Origin: T1Sed10-7 sp046540855
GTDB lineage: Bacteria; Actinomycetota; Nitriliruptoria; Nitriliruptorales; Nitriliruptoraceae
Assembly: GCA_046540855.1 (NCBI GenBank)
Contig: JBKHEJ010000042.1
Coordinates: forward strand, 1-15,123
Reading direction: 5' to 3'
Length of the DNA: 15,123 nt
A program made the translations under genes and the position numbers. The notes under the pieces were generated by a model. The model made no database searches. It was not told the DNA's origin and saw only the letters and a list, made by a program, of their open reading frames with translations. Shown one piece after another: positions 6,154-13,203 of the stretch; within the stretch, counting starts at the first letter, position 1; every line of letters begins with the position of its first letter.

Positions 6154-8652
6154 TCAGTCCCGCTCGCGCGAACGGCTGCGGGTACGGGTACGGGGGCGTC
6201 CCCCACCCTCGCCGCCGCGGTCACGGTCCCCCCGGCCCCGGCCGCCGCGGTCTGCGCGCGCGGCTGGGGCGTCGGCAGCCTCGCCGTCGCGGTCCCGCTC
6301 CTCACGCCCGCGGTCGCCACGACCACGCTCACCACGGTCGCCGTGCTCACCACGGTCGCGACCGCCGCGCTCCGCGCGGTCCCGTCCGCCGCGTGAGCGC
6401 GGCTCGTCGGTGGCCGCCTCGCCAGCCTCGACGGCGGCGGCACCGTTGTCGTCGGCCACGTCACCGACGAACTGCAGCTTGAACTTGCGGCCGCCGTCGA
6501 GGACGTCGAGCACCTCGACGAGGATCTGCTCGCCGACCTCGACCGCCTCCTCGGCGTGCCCGAGCCGCTTGCCCTTCATGCGGGACAGCTCGGAGATGTG
6601 GAGGAGGCCATCCGTGCCGGGGGTGAGGGAGACGAACGCCCCGAAGTCGACCGTCTTGACCACGGTCGCGTGGTAGCGCTCGCCCTTCTCGGGCAGCTGC
6701 GGGTTCGCGATCGCGTTGATGCGGTCCAGGGCGTCCTGGGCGATCGCCGCGGAGGTGGCGTAGATCCTGACGACCCCGCGGCCGCCCTCCTCGTCGACGT
6801 CGATCTGGGCGCCGGTCTCCTCGACCAGCTCCTTGATGATCGCGCCGCGCGGGCCGATGACCGCGCCGATCTTGTCCTGCGGGATGTGGACGATCTCCAC
6901 CCGTGGCGCGCCGTCGGCGACCTCGTCGCGCGGCTCGCTGATGGCGGCGTTCATGACGTCCAGGATCTCCAGCCGGGCCTCGCGGGCCTGCAGGAGCGCG
7001 TCCTGGAGGACGTCGGCCGGGATGCCGGCGAGCTTCGTGTCGAGCTGCAGCGCCGTGATGAACCCCTCGGGGCCGGCGACCTTGAAGTCCATGTCGCCGA
7101 AGAAGTCCTCGACGCCCTGGATGTCGGTGAGGGTGGTGTACCTGCCGTTCTCGTACACCAGCCCCATGGCGATGCCGGCGACCTGGGCGTGGGTCGGCAC
7201 GCCGCCGTCCATCAGCGCCATGGACGCGGCGCACACCGAGCCCATCGAGGTGGAGCCGTTGGAGCTGAGCACGTCGGAGACGACGCGCATCGCGTACGGC
7301 CACTCCTCGGTGTCGGGCAGGACCGGGATGAGCGCCCGCTCGGCGAGGGCACCGTGGCCGATCTCACGCCGCTTGGGGCTGCCGACCCGGCCGGCCTCGC
7401 CGGTCGAGTACGGCGGCATGTTGTAGTGGTGCATGAACAGCTTCTCGTCCTGCGGGTCGAGGGTGTCGAGCCGCTGGCCGTCGCGGGTGGTGCCGAGCGC
7501 GAGCACCGACAGCACCTGGGTCTCGCCGCGCTGGAACAGCGCCGAGCCGTGGGTCCGCGGCAGGACGCCGACCTCGGCGGTGAGCGGGCGCAGCTCGGTG
7601 ACGCTGCGGCCATCGACGCGGTAGCCCTCGTCGACGATCAGCCGGCGGACGACCTTCTTCTCGGTGGAGCGGAAGGCCTCGGCAGCCTGCTTGCGCAGCG
7701 TCTCCTCGTCGAGGTCGCCGACACCGGCCGCGGCCACGGCGTCGACGACGTCGGCGCGGACGGCGCTGATCGCCTCGTCCTTGCCCTCCTTGGACAGCTC
7801 GGGCCGCCGGTAGACCTCGAGGACCTTGGCCTCGGCCGCCGCCCAGACCGCGTCGAAGACCTCGTCGGTGTAGTCGAGGAAGAGCGGGAACTCGCCCGCG
7901 TCACGCACCCCGACCTCGTCCACGAAGGCCTGCTGGGCCTCGCACAGCTGCCGGATGATCGGCTTGACGTCCTCGATGGCCTGGCCGACGACCTGCTCGG
8001 TCGGGGCCGTGCCGCCCATGTCGACCTTGACCCAGGCGTCCGGGGTGGCCTCCGCCTCGATCATCAGGATCGCGACCTCGCCGTCCTCCTCGACCCGACC
8101 GGAGATGACCATGTTGAACACGGCCTCCTCCTCGAGCTCGGCGAAGGTCGGGAAGGCGACCCAGTCCCCGTCACGCATCATGGCGTAGCGCACGGCGGCG
8201 ACCGGCCCGGAGAAGGGCAGGCCGGACAGCATGGTCGATAGCGAGGAGCCGTTCATCGCCACGACGTCGTAGGGGTCGACCTGGGTGGTCTGGATGACGG
8301 TGTTGACGACCTGGACCTCGTTGCGCAGCCCCTCGGCGAAGGTGGGGCGCAGCGGCCGGTCGGTGAGCCGGCAGACCAGGATCGCGTTCTCCGACGGCCG
8401 CCCCTCGCGCTTGAAGAACGAGCCGGGGATGCGGCCGTTGGCGTACATGCGCTCCTCCACCTCGATGGTGAGGGGGAAGAAGGGCAGGAAGTCCTTCGGC
8501 TGCTTCGATGCGGTGGTGGTCGACAGGACCTTGGTGTCGCCGAGGCTTAGGACCACGGCGCCGCCCGCCTGGGCGGCCAGGGTCCCGGCCTCGAAGGTGA
8601 TGCTCCGACCGTCGATCTCGACGGTGTGCTCGTAGTGTCCGAGCTTGCCCAC
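6154..8652 (-). CDS. pnp: Polyribonucleotide nucleotidyltransferase (PNPase) with long Arg-rich tail
   Basis: Trimeric phosphorolytic 3'-5' exoribonuclease of RNA turnover, which can also add 3' tails. It is 832 residues long, versus about 710-740 for typical members. The first RNase PH-like domain is at about 5-230 (GRIPGSFFKREGRPSE at 73-88), the helical linker at 240-335, and the second, catalytic PH domain at 345-570, with NGSTSMGSVC at 465-474 and GDMDFKVAG at 519-527 carrying the acidic residues. A KH domain (GPRG loop, 600-603) and an S1 domain (about 656-728) follow. Residues 730-832 are an extra disordered tail with 27 arginines in the last 82 positions (RGG, DRG, RSRSR runs). The GTG start has a perfect AAGGAGG six bases upstream; an Arg-rich upstream extension is rejected. 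It follows rpsO, the classic order, across a structured gap suggesting post-transcriptional control. Confidence 0.98.
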   Translation of the reverse strand: MGKLGHYEHTVEIDGRSITFEAGTLAAQAGGAVVLSLGDTKVLSTTTASKQPKDFLPFFPLTIEVEERMYANGRIPGSFFKREGRPSENAILVCRLTDRPLRPTFAEGLRNEVQVVNTVIQTTQVDPYDVVAMNGSSLSTMLSGLPFSGPVAAVRYAMMRDGDWVAFPTFAELEEEAVFNMVISGRVEEDGEVAILMIEAEATPDAWVKVDMGGTAPTEQVVGQAIEDVKPIIRQLCEAQQAFVDEVGVRDAGEFPLFLDYTDEVFDAVWAAAEAKVLEVYRRPELSKEGKDEAISAVRADVVDAVAAAGVGDLDEETLRKQAAEAFRSTEKKVVRRLIVDEGYRVDGRSVTELRPLTAEVGVLPRTHGSALFQRGETQVLSVLALGTTRDGQRLDTLDPQDEKLFMHHYNMPPYSTGEAGRVGSPKRREIGHGALAERALIPVLPDTEEWPYAMRVVSDVLSSNGSTSMGSVCAASMALMDGGVPTHAQVAGIAMGLVYENGRYTTLTDIQGVEDFFGDMDFKVAGPEGFITALQLDTKLAGIPADVLQDALLQAREARLEILDVMNAAISEPRDEVADGAPRVEIVHIPQDKIGAVIGPRGAIIKELVEETGAQIDVDEEGGRGVVRIYATSAAIAQDALDRINAIANPQLPEKGERYHATVVKTVDFGAFVSLTPGTDGLLHISELSRMKGKRLGHAEEAVEVGEQILVEVLDVLDGGRKFKLQFVGDVADDNGAAAVEAGEAATDEPRSRGGRDRAERGGRDRGEHGDRGERGRGDRGREERDRDGEAADAPAARADRGGRGRGDRDRGGEGGGRPRTRTRSRSRERD

Positions 8653-8658
8653 GTTGGG

Positions 8659-8665
8659 CCTCCTT
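8659..8665 (-). promoter_or_regulatory. pnp: Ribosome binding site of pnp
   Basis: The minus strand reads AAGGAGG, six bases before GTG at 8652. It fixes the start against the longer upstream frame. Confidence 0.85.
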
Positions 8666-8682
8666 GGTGTTCGTCGATGCCG

Positions 8683-8698
8683 CGCACGTCGTCGTGCG
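8683..8698. promoter_or_regulatory. Hairpin close to the pnp start
   Basis: CGCACG (8683-8688) and CGTGCG (8693-8698) form a 6-bp stem with a 4-base loop, 30 bases before the pnp start codon. It is the last of four hairpins in the rpsO-pnp gap and could affect ribosome access; this is inference. Confidence 0.4.
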
Positions 8699-8730
8699 GG
8701 GCGGGACGCCACCACGGTCCTCCGGCTCAT

Positions 8731-8768
8731 CAGTGGGGGCGGCTCGGGCTCGCGAGCCGTCTCCACTG
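8731..8768. promoter_or_regulatory. Two-tier hairpin in the rpsO-pnp gap
   Basis: CAGTGG (8731-8736) pairs with CCACTG (8763-8768). After a 3x3 internal loop, CGGCTC (8740-8745) pairs with GAGCCG (8754-8759). An alternative inner palindrome, GGCTCGCGAGCC, lies at 8747-8758. A long imperfect duplex here is the kind of structure RNase III cuts in pnp leaders of other bacteria. Confidence 0.45.
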
Positions 8769-8795
8769 ACGACCGACGGGGTGGGGGCGTGTCGC

Positions 8796-8822
8796 CGTAC
8801 GGGCCGCGACGCGGCTCGTACG
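8796..8822. promoter_or_regulatory. Strong hairpin in the rpsO-pnp gap
   Basis: CGTACG arms (8796-8801 and 8817-8822) flank a second stem of GCCGC/GCGGC with a 3-base loop; one mismatch separates the two stems. It abuts the terminator-like hairpin on the rpsO side. Confidence 0.5.
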
Positions 8823-8825
8823 ATG

Positions 8826-8858
8826 CGGGCCGGGTCGCCTCCTGGCGGACCCGGCCCG
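8826..8858 (-). terminator. Terminator or attenuator hairpin after rpsO
   Basis: CGGGCCGGGT pairs with ACCCGGCCCG (10 bp) and continues, after one bulged base, as CGCC/GGCG around a 4-base loop. It starts 6 bases after the rpsO stop codon, the position of the rpsO terminator in other bacteria. There is no T tract, so partial termination or 3'-end protection with read-through into pnp is likely. Confidence 0.65.
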
Positions 8859-8864
8859 GGTGGT

Positions 8865-9137
8865 TCAGCGCCGGAGCTCCAGCTCCGCGATGAGCGCGCG
8901 GTAGCGCTCGATGTCCAGCTTCTTCAGGTAGTTGAGGAGGCGCCGCCGCTGCCCGACGAGCTTCAGCAGCCCGCGCCGGGAGTGGTGGTCCTGCTTGTGC
9001 TCCTTGAGGTGCTCGGTCAGGTGGCTGATGCGCTGGGTCAGCAGCGCGACCTGGACCTCCGGGGAGCCGGTGTCCGTCTCGTCACGGCGGAACCGCTCGA
9101 TGATGGCTTGCTTGTCGTTGGGCAGCGTGATCGCCAC
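8865..9137 (-). CDS. rpsO: 30S ribosomal protein S15
   Basis: Primary 16S rRNA-binding protein that organises the central domain of the 30S subunit. It is 90 residues long, as expected. Family hallmarks visible are ETDTGSPEVQVALLTQRI (about 20-37), HxxxHKxDHHSRRGLLxLVxxRRRLLxYL (about 41-69) and a C-terminal Y-R-x-L-I-x-x-L-x-L-R-R. GTG at 9137 with GGAG eight bases upstream gives the normal N terminus. It has its own upstream gap with a candidate promoter and lies directly before pnp, the conserved order. Confidence 0.98.
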   Translation of the reverse strand: MAITLPNDKQAIIERFRRDETDTGSPEVQVALLTQRISHLTEHLKEHKQDHHSRRGLLKLVGQRRRLLNYLKKLDIERYRALIAELELRR

Positions 9138-9343
9138 AGATGATGCTCCGTACTCGTGGTCGGCCCTGCCGCGCCGGGTGGGACGGTGCGGCGCACCATC
9201 TCCGTGGGGTCCCGCTCCGGCGGCCGCCACGACGCGGCTGCTGGCGCCTCGCGCCGGCTCCCCGGTGGGACCAGGGCGGTGCGGCGCTCGAGGGATCCCG
9301 ACACCCGTACGGGCACGGTTGGGAACAGCCCACCTCGGGCCGT
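9138..9343 (-). promoter_or_regulatory. Structured rpsO leader, no gene seen
   Basis: The 312-base gap between rpsO and ribF contains no plausible gene. Its rpsO-proximal part holds hairpins on the minus strand: GGTGC-GCC-GCACC (9185-9197) inside GGGAC/GTCCC arms, GGCGC-GAG-GCGCC (9243-9255), and CCCTGGT-CCC-ACCGGGG just upstream, which contains a U-G pair next to a G-C pair. S15 often represses its own translation through leader RNA structure, so this is a candidate site; the function is inferred. Confidence 0.4.
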
Positions 9344-9350
9344 CGCGAGC

Positions 9351-9379
9351 AGTGTGGCACAGGGATGGACGTCCGGCAA
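9351..9379 (-). promoter_or_regulatory. Candidate rpsO promoter
   Basis: On the minus strand TTGCCG (9379-9374) and CACACT (9356-9351) are separated by 17 bases and resemble -35 and -10 hexamers (4 of 6 and 3 of 6 consensus matches). Transcription would start near 9344, giving a leader of about 205 bases. This is the best-spaced pair I found in the gap. Confidence 0.4.
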
Positions 9380-9420
9380 GCGAGCCGGGACGGCCGTTCG
9401 TCGCCCTGGCGCACACCCAC

Positions 9421-9449
9421 GGCGTCTCAACGCCCCGCCGGGCCGGCGG
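9421..9449 (-). terminator. Two adjacent hairpins ending the infB-ribF operon
   Basis: Directly after the ribF stop, CCGCCG/CGGCGG with a 3-base loop (9435-9449) is followed at once by GGCGT/ACGCC with a 4-base loop (9421-9434). No T tract is present. Position and the start of a separate rpsO leader support termination here. Confidence 0.5.
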
Positions 9450-10376
9450 CTAGGCCTCCGCGAGCCTCAGGCGCGCCGTCTGGATGTCCCGGGTGATCTG
9501 CGCGACCAGCTGCTCGGGCCCGTCGAAGCGCTGCTCGCCGCGGAGGCGGTGCTCGAACCGGAAGGTCAGGGGGGCGCCGTACAGGTCGACCTCGGTGTCG
9601 AGCAGGTGCACCTCGACGGTCTCGATCTGCCCGTCGAAGGTCGGTCGCACCCCGACGTTGGTGACCGCCGGGAGCCACTCCCCCGCCACCTCGGCGTGGC
9701 CGGCGTACACCCCGGCGCCGGGGACGACCAGCCGCTCCTGCGGGTGCAGGTTCGCGGTGGGGACCCCGATGGTGCGACCGCGGCCGTCACCGGGCACGAC
9801 CACACCGGTGAGCTGGTAGGGACGCCCGAGCGCCGAGCGGGGCCAGTCCACCTCGCCGGCCGTCAGGTGCTCGCGGATCGCCGAGGAGGAGATCCGCCGC
9901 CCGTCCAGCTCGAGCAGGGTGACCGCCTCGGGGCTGAACCCGTGCTGCTCACCGAGCTCGAGCAGCGTCACCACGTCACCGGCCGCGCGCGCACCGAAGC
10001 GGAAGTTCGTGCCGACCACGACCCGCACCGAGGCGAGCGGGCCGGCGAGGACGCTGCGCACGAACCCGGCGGGTGACATCGACGCGAGCTCGCGGGTGAA
10101 GGGCAGCACCACCACGGCGTCGAGCCCGGCCTCCACCAGGCGCGTGACCCGCTCGGAGAGCGGCTGCAGCAGCGGCGGCGCCGCCCCGGGACGCAGGACC
10201 GTGGCGGGGTGGGGGTCGAAGGTGACCGCCACCGCGCGCGCACCGTGCTCGGCCGCCAGGGTGACCGTGCGGCGCAGCAGCACCTGGTGCCCGCGGTGGA
10301 CCCCATCGAAGTTGCCGACCGTCACCACCGACGGGGCGCGATCGAGCGCGGCGGGATCCCGGACGACGTGGGTCAT
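9450..10376 (-). CDS. ribF: Bifunctional riboflavin kinase / FAD synthetase
   Basis: Phosphorylates riboflavin to FMN and adenylylates FMN to FAD in the cytosol. It has 308 residues, normal for the bifunctional enzyme. The N-terminal nucleotidyltransferase domain shows VTVGNFDGVHRGHQ (18-31; HxGH at 27-30), TFDPHP and a later SSSAIREHL loop. The C-terminal kinase domain (about 180-308) shows GRTIGVPTANL with the PTAN metal/ATP motif, TNVGVRPTF and VEVHLLD. Its ATG overlaps the truB stop in ATGA, with AGGAG five bases upstream of the ATG, so the two are translationally coupled. This truB-ribF order is the common one. Confidence 0.97.
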   Translation of the reverse strand: MTHVVRDPAALDRAPSVVTVGNFDGVHRGHQVLLRRTVTLAAEHGARAVAVTFDPHPATVLRPGAAPPLLQPLSERVTRLVEAGLDAVVVLPFTRELASMSPAGFVRSVLAGPLASVRVVVGTNFRFGARAAGDVVTLLELGEQHGFSPEAVTLLELDGRRISSSAIREHLTAGEVDWPRSALGRPYQLTGVVVPGDGRGRTIGVPTANLHPQERLVVPGAGVYAGHAEVAGEWLPAVTNVGVRPTFDGQIETVEVHLLDTEVDLYGAPLTFRFEHRLRGEQRFDGPEQLVAQITRDIQTARLRLAEA

Positions 10377-11323
10377 AGGAGCTCCTGCGGTCGCGTCCAG
10401 ACCAGCGCCGGTCGTGCCGCCCGACCCTGAGCGTCGTCCTCGACGATGGCGAGCAGCTGCGCGGGGCTTCGGCCACGCGCGGGGCGGACCACCGCCACGG
10501 GACCGGCACGGCCCAGCGCGTCCAGCGGCTGCCCCTGGACCAGCCGGCGGGCGGCGTCGTCATCGGCGAGCTCGACCACGGGCAGGGTGCGCCCCACCGC
10601 GGCGAGCGGGTCCAGCCCGAGCGCGTGCAACCCGGCCGCATCCGTCGCGTCGATCGTGGCGAGCTCGACGCACTCCTCGACCCCGAAGGGTCCGTTCGCG
10701 AGCCGCCGCAGGCGCGCCAGGCTGCCACCGACCTCCAGCGCCGCCCCGAGGTCGTGGGCGATGGTGCGGACGTAGGTCCCGGCCGAGCAGCTCAGCAGCA
10801 CGTCGACCTCGGCGACCGGTCCCGGCACGAACCGCTCGAGCACGAGGGAGGACACCTCGACACGGCGCGGCTCGCGGTCGATCGTCTCGCCGCGGCGCGC
10901 GAGCTCGTGGAGGCGCTGGCCGTCGACCTTCACCGCCGACACCATCGGCGGGATCTGGAGGATCTCGCCCTGGAAGGCCCCGAGCGCCTCGCACACCGTC
11001 GGCTCGTCGATGTGGCTGGCATCGGTGCGCGCCACCTCGAGCCCCGCAGCGTCCTGGGTGTCGGTCTCGATGCCGAGCAGGATGCGGGCGGCGTAGGTCT
11101 TGGTGCCGGCCTGCAGGAAGCGCACGAGCTTCGTCGCCCGCCCGAGGCACACCACGAGCACCCCGGTGGCGGCCGGGTCGAGCGTGCCGGTGTGCCCGAC
11201 CCGGCTGTGCCCGGCGACGCGGCGGATCCGGGCGACGACGTCGTGCGAGGTCGGTCCGGCCGGCTTGTCCACCAGCAGGACCTGGTCGTGGACCGGGCCA
11301 CGGGGGCGGGGTCGGCGGCCCAC
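10373..11323 (-). CDS. truB: tRNA pseudouridine-55 synthase
   Basis: Converts U55 in the T loop of tRNAs to pseudouridine. It has 316 residues from the chosen start. The N-terminal motif LLVDKPAGPTSHDVV (16-30) and the catalytic motif GHTGTLDPAATGVL (43-56), with nucleophile D49, are intact; further family blocks are KTYAA, PPMVSAVKVDGQRLHELARRG and SAGTYVRTIAHDLG. A C-terminal RNA-binding region follows. GTG at 11323 is the only suitable start just before the conserved core and lies five bases after the upstream stop, with GGAGGG about nine bases before it; the short Arg/Pro-rich lead of about 12 residues is slightly longer than usual. It overlaps ribF by four bases. Confidence 0.96.
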   Translation of the reverse strand: MGRRPRPRGPVHDQVLLVDKPAGPTSHDVVARIRRVAGHSRVGHTGTLDPAATGVLVVCLGRATKLVRFLQAGTKTYAARILLGIETDTQDAAGLEVARTDASHIDEPTVCEALGAFQGEILQIPPMVSAVKVDGQRLHELARRGETIDREPRRVEVSSLVLERFVPGPVAEVDVLLSCSAGTYVRTIAHDLGAALEVGGSLARLRRLANGPFGVEECVELATIDATDAAGLHALGLDPLAAVGRTLPVVELADDDAARRLVQGQPLDALGRAGPVAVVRPARGRSPAQLLAIVEDDAQGRAARPALVWTRPQELL

Positions 11324-11328
11324 GCGGC

Positions 11329-12345
11329 TCAGCCCTCCGCGAGCAGCGACACGACCCGCTCGGTCAGCGTGGCCGGCGTCCCGGGGGCCGTGAAGCCCGC
11401 CGCCAGACGGTGCCCACCACCGCCGAGCGCGGCGGCGACCCGTCCGACGTCCGCCCGCCCCCGCGACCGCAGCGATCCCTTCCACGTCCCGGGCGCCTCG
11501 GGCAGCAGGGTGAGCGCCACCTCGGCGCCCTCGACGGTGCGCAGCAGGTCGATGAGCCCCTCGGCGGTCGCCCCCGCGAGCTCATCCGGCTCGAGGTGGG
11601 TGGTGACCAGGGCGACCTCGGGGTGCAGCTGGGCACGCGCCAGGGCGGTCCCGAGCACGGCGAGCTCCGCGAGCGGCCGGGTCTCGTACAGCGCCTGGGT
11701 CCAGGTGGCCTGGTCCACCCCCGCCGCGAGCAGCCGCGCGCCGAGCTGCAGGGCGCTCGGGTCGGTCGCGGCGTAGGAGAACCGCCCGGTGTCGGTGACC
11801 AGGCCGACGTAGAGCGCGTCGGCGACCTCGGGGCCGAAGGGCAGCGCGAGCTCGTCGAGCAGCCGCGCGAGCAGCAGCACGGTGGCCGCGGCCTCGGGGG
11901 CGTTGACGGTCACGTCGCCGAAGGCCTCGCGGCGCGCGTGGTGGTCGTAGACCACCGTCTCGACCCCGGCATCGAGGTAGCGCGCGACCGCGCCGAGGCG
12001 TTCGGGGCTCGCGGCGTCGACGGTGACCAACAGATCGACCGCCTCGGGGGCCGGCAGGGTCGTGGCGTCCCGGACCTCGGCGATCCCCGGGAGCCGGTCC
12101 ATGCCCGCCTCCAGGCGCAGGGGATGCTCGCCGATCACCGGCACGGTGCGCACCCCCGCACGACCCAGGGCGTGGTGCAGCGCCAGCACCGAGCCGAGCG
12201 CGTCGCCATCCGGCCGGACGTGCCCGGCGATGACGACCCGGTCGCGGTCGGCGATCGCGCGCTCGAGGCGCGCACGGGCCGCGGCCCACGCGAGCGGATC
12301 CAGCTCCGCGGTCCAGGCCGGTGCGTGCGCCGAAGGGGGCCTCAT
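11329..12345 (-). CDS. nrnA: DHH/DHHA1 phosphoesterase, NrnA-like (nano-RNase / pAp phosphatase)
   Basis: Predicted Mn-dependent phosphoesterase that degrades di- to short oligoribonucleotides, and possibly 3'-phosphoadenosine 5'-phosphate or cyclic-dinucleotide products. It has 338 residues. The DHH domain shows GHVRPDGDALGS (41-52; H42, D46, D48), VTVDAA (D110), YDHH (133-136) and GLVTDTGRFSY; the C-terminal DHHA1 domain ends with GGGGH (308-312) followed by RLAAGF. ATG at 12345 is preferred over GTG at 12351 because GGAGAGG ends five bases before the ATG but overlaps the GTG. The GTG would overlap the rbfA stop as GTGA, so the alternative is only two residues longer. Its place between rbfA and truB is conserved in many Gram-positive bacteria. 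The exact substrate (NrnA versus GdpP-like activity) is inferred; no PAS or GGDEF domain is present. Confidence 0.92.
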   Translation of the reverse strand: MRPPSAHAPAWTAELDPLAWAAARARLERAIADRDRVVIAGHVRPDGDALGSVLALHHALGRAGVRTVPVIGEHPLRLEAGMDRLPGIAEVRDATTLPAPEAVDLLVTVDAASPERLGAVARYLDAGVETVVYDHHARREAFGDVTVNAPEAAATVLLLARLLDELALPFGPEVADALYVGLVTDTGRFSYAATDPSALQLGARLLAAGVDQATWTQALYETRPLAELAVLGTALARAQLHPEVALVTTHLEPDELAGATAEGLIDLLRTVEGAEVALTLLPEAPGTWKGSLRSRGRADVGRVAAALGGGGHRLAAGFTAPGTPATLTERVVSLLAEG

Positions 12346-12347
12346 GC

Positions 12348-12791
12348 TCACCTCTCCGTGTCCTCGGGCTCCCGGTCCTCGAGGCCACCGGTGCCAGGCG
12401 GCACGTCGCGGGTCTCGAGCCCGCGCAGCAGATCCTCGACCCGGGCGGCCTGCTCGGCCACCGGGTCGGGACGGAAGCGCAGCTCGGGGGTGGTCCGCAA
12501 GCCCACGCGCCGTGCGACCGGGCCGCGTAGACGGCCAGCCGCGGCCCCGAGGGCCTCAGCGACGTCGGCCGAGGCCGCGATCCGGTCCCCGCCGGTGCGA
12601 CGGGGATCGCGGCTGAGCACCCCCGGGTCCAGGGTGGAGTAGTAGATCGTCGCCACGTCGTGGTCAGGGGTGACGTCCGCCTCGGTGATGGTGACGAAGG
12701 TCAGGCGCGGGTCGGTGAGCTCGGTCTGGAGCAGGTCAGCCACCGCCGCTCGGACCTGCTCGTCGATGCGGGGGTTGCGCTTGCGGGCCAT
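12348..12791 (-). CDS. rbfA: Ribosome-binding factor A
   Basis: Small KH-fold factor that assists 16S rRNA 5'-end and 30S subunit maturation. It has 147 residues. The conserved core shows R-I-x-E-Q-V, E-L-T-D-P-R-L-x-F-V-T-I-T, the D-x-x-x-A-x-I-Y-Y-S strand and a late R-x-T-P-E-L-R-F-R-x-D segment. About 25 acidic/Gly/Pro residues at the C terminus exceed the minimal family length and are probably disordered. The ATG has GAGGAA six bases upstream. It sits in the infB-ylxP-rbfA order and its stop lies against the DHH gene start, implying coupling. Confidence 0.96.
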   Translation of the reverse strand: MARKRNPRIDEQVRAAVADLLQTELTDPRLTFVTITEADVTPDHDVATIYYSTLDPGVLSRDPRRTGGDRIAASADVAEALGAAAGRLRGPVARRVGLRTTPELRFRPDPVAEQAARVEDLLRGLETRDVPPGTGGLEDREPEDTER

Positions 12792-12808
12792 GGGCGTTCC
12801 TCTCGGCC

Positions 12809-12837
12809 GGGAGGTGGGGTGAGGGTGGAGGTTGGGG
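12809..12837 (+). other. G-run tract, possible G-quadruplex, in the ylxP-rbfA gap
   Basis: The plus (template) strand has runs GGG 12809-12811, GGGG 12816-12819, GGG 12823-12825 and GGGG 12834-12837, with loops of 4, 3 and 8 bases. The transcript is correspondingly C-rich. The last loop is slightly longer than the usual quadruplex limit, although it contains GG pairs. Confidence 0.35.
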
Positions 12838-12848
12838 TGACCGGCCGC

Positions 12849-13184
12849 CTACCCGGGCAGCGGCAGCTCGCCCTCGTCGTCGAGGTGGTCCGCGAGCTCG
12901 GAGACGGCGAGCACCTCCACGCGCGGGTCGCGCTCGATCACCGCGGTGACGCGGTCGAGCACGCGCTCCACCCCGGTGGCCGTGGAGGCAGCGATCGCGA
13001 CCCCGAGCACCACGCGCTGCCAGCGGTCCTGCCCACCGACCTCGGCGACGGACACGCCGAGCTCGTTGCCAAGGGCAGCCTGGGCGCGCCGCACGAGGGC
13101 GCGGCGCGCCTTCAGGCTGTCGGCGCCCGGCAGGAACACCTCGATGCGGGCGACGCCGAAGTGCACGCGACCTTCACCGCTCAC
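12849..13184 (-). CDS. ylxP: DUF503 / YlxP-family protein
   Basis: Small protein of 111 residues found between infB and rbfA in many Gram-positive bacteria. The family core is visible: V-A-R-I-E-V-F-L-P-G-A-D-S-L-K-A-R-R, then a Q-A-A-L-G-N-E-L-G-V-S-V-A-E-V helix and strand, a W-Q-R-V-V-L-G-V-A segment and a second helix ending in a V-A-V-S strand. Its biochemical role is not firmly established; location suggests ribosome or initiation-related work. GTG at 13184 has AGGA seven bases upstream and begins 19 bases after the infB stop. GTG at 13166 would start exactly at the conserved core and is a fair alternative with a weaker, closer ribosome site. Confidence 0.86.
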   Translation of the reverse strand: MSGEGRVHFGVARIEVFLPGADSLKARRALVRRAQAALGNELGVSVAEVGGQDRWQRVVLGVAIAASTATGVERVLDRVTAVIERDPRVEVLAVSELADHLDDEGELPLPG

Positions 13185-13203
13185 GGGATCGTCCTGCTCC
13201 GGG

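Noticed and set aside
6556..8241. 561-residue open frame on the plus strand
   Set aside because: Antisense shadow of pnp, with no family similarity.
8653..8766. N-terminal extension of PNPase to an upstream ATG
   Set aside because: The extension is Arg/Pro-rich without family similarity, crosses the structured gap, and ignores the perfect AAGGAGG before the GTG at 8652.
9919..12642. 907-residue open frame on the plus strand
   Set aside because: It runs antisense across ribF, truB, the DHH gene and rbfA, all of which have intact family motifs on the minus strand.
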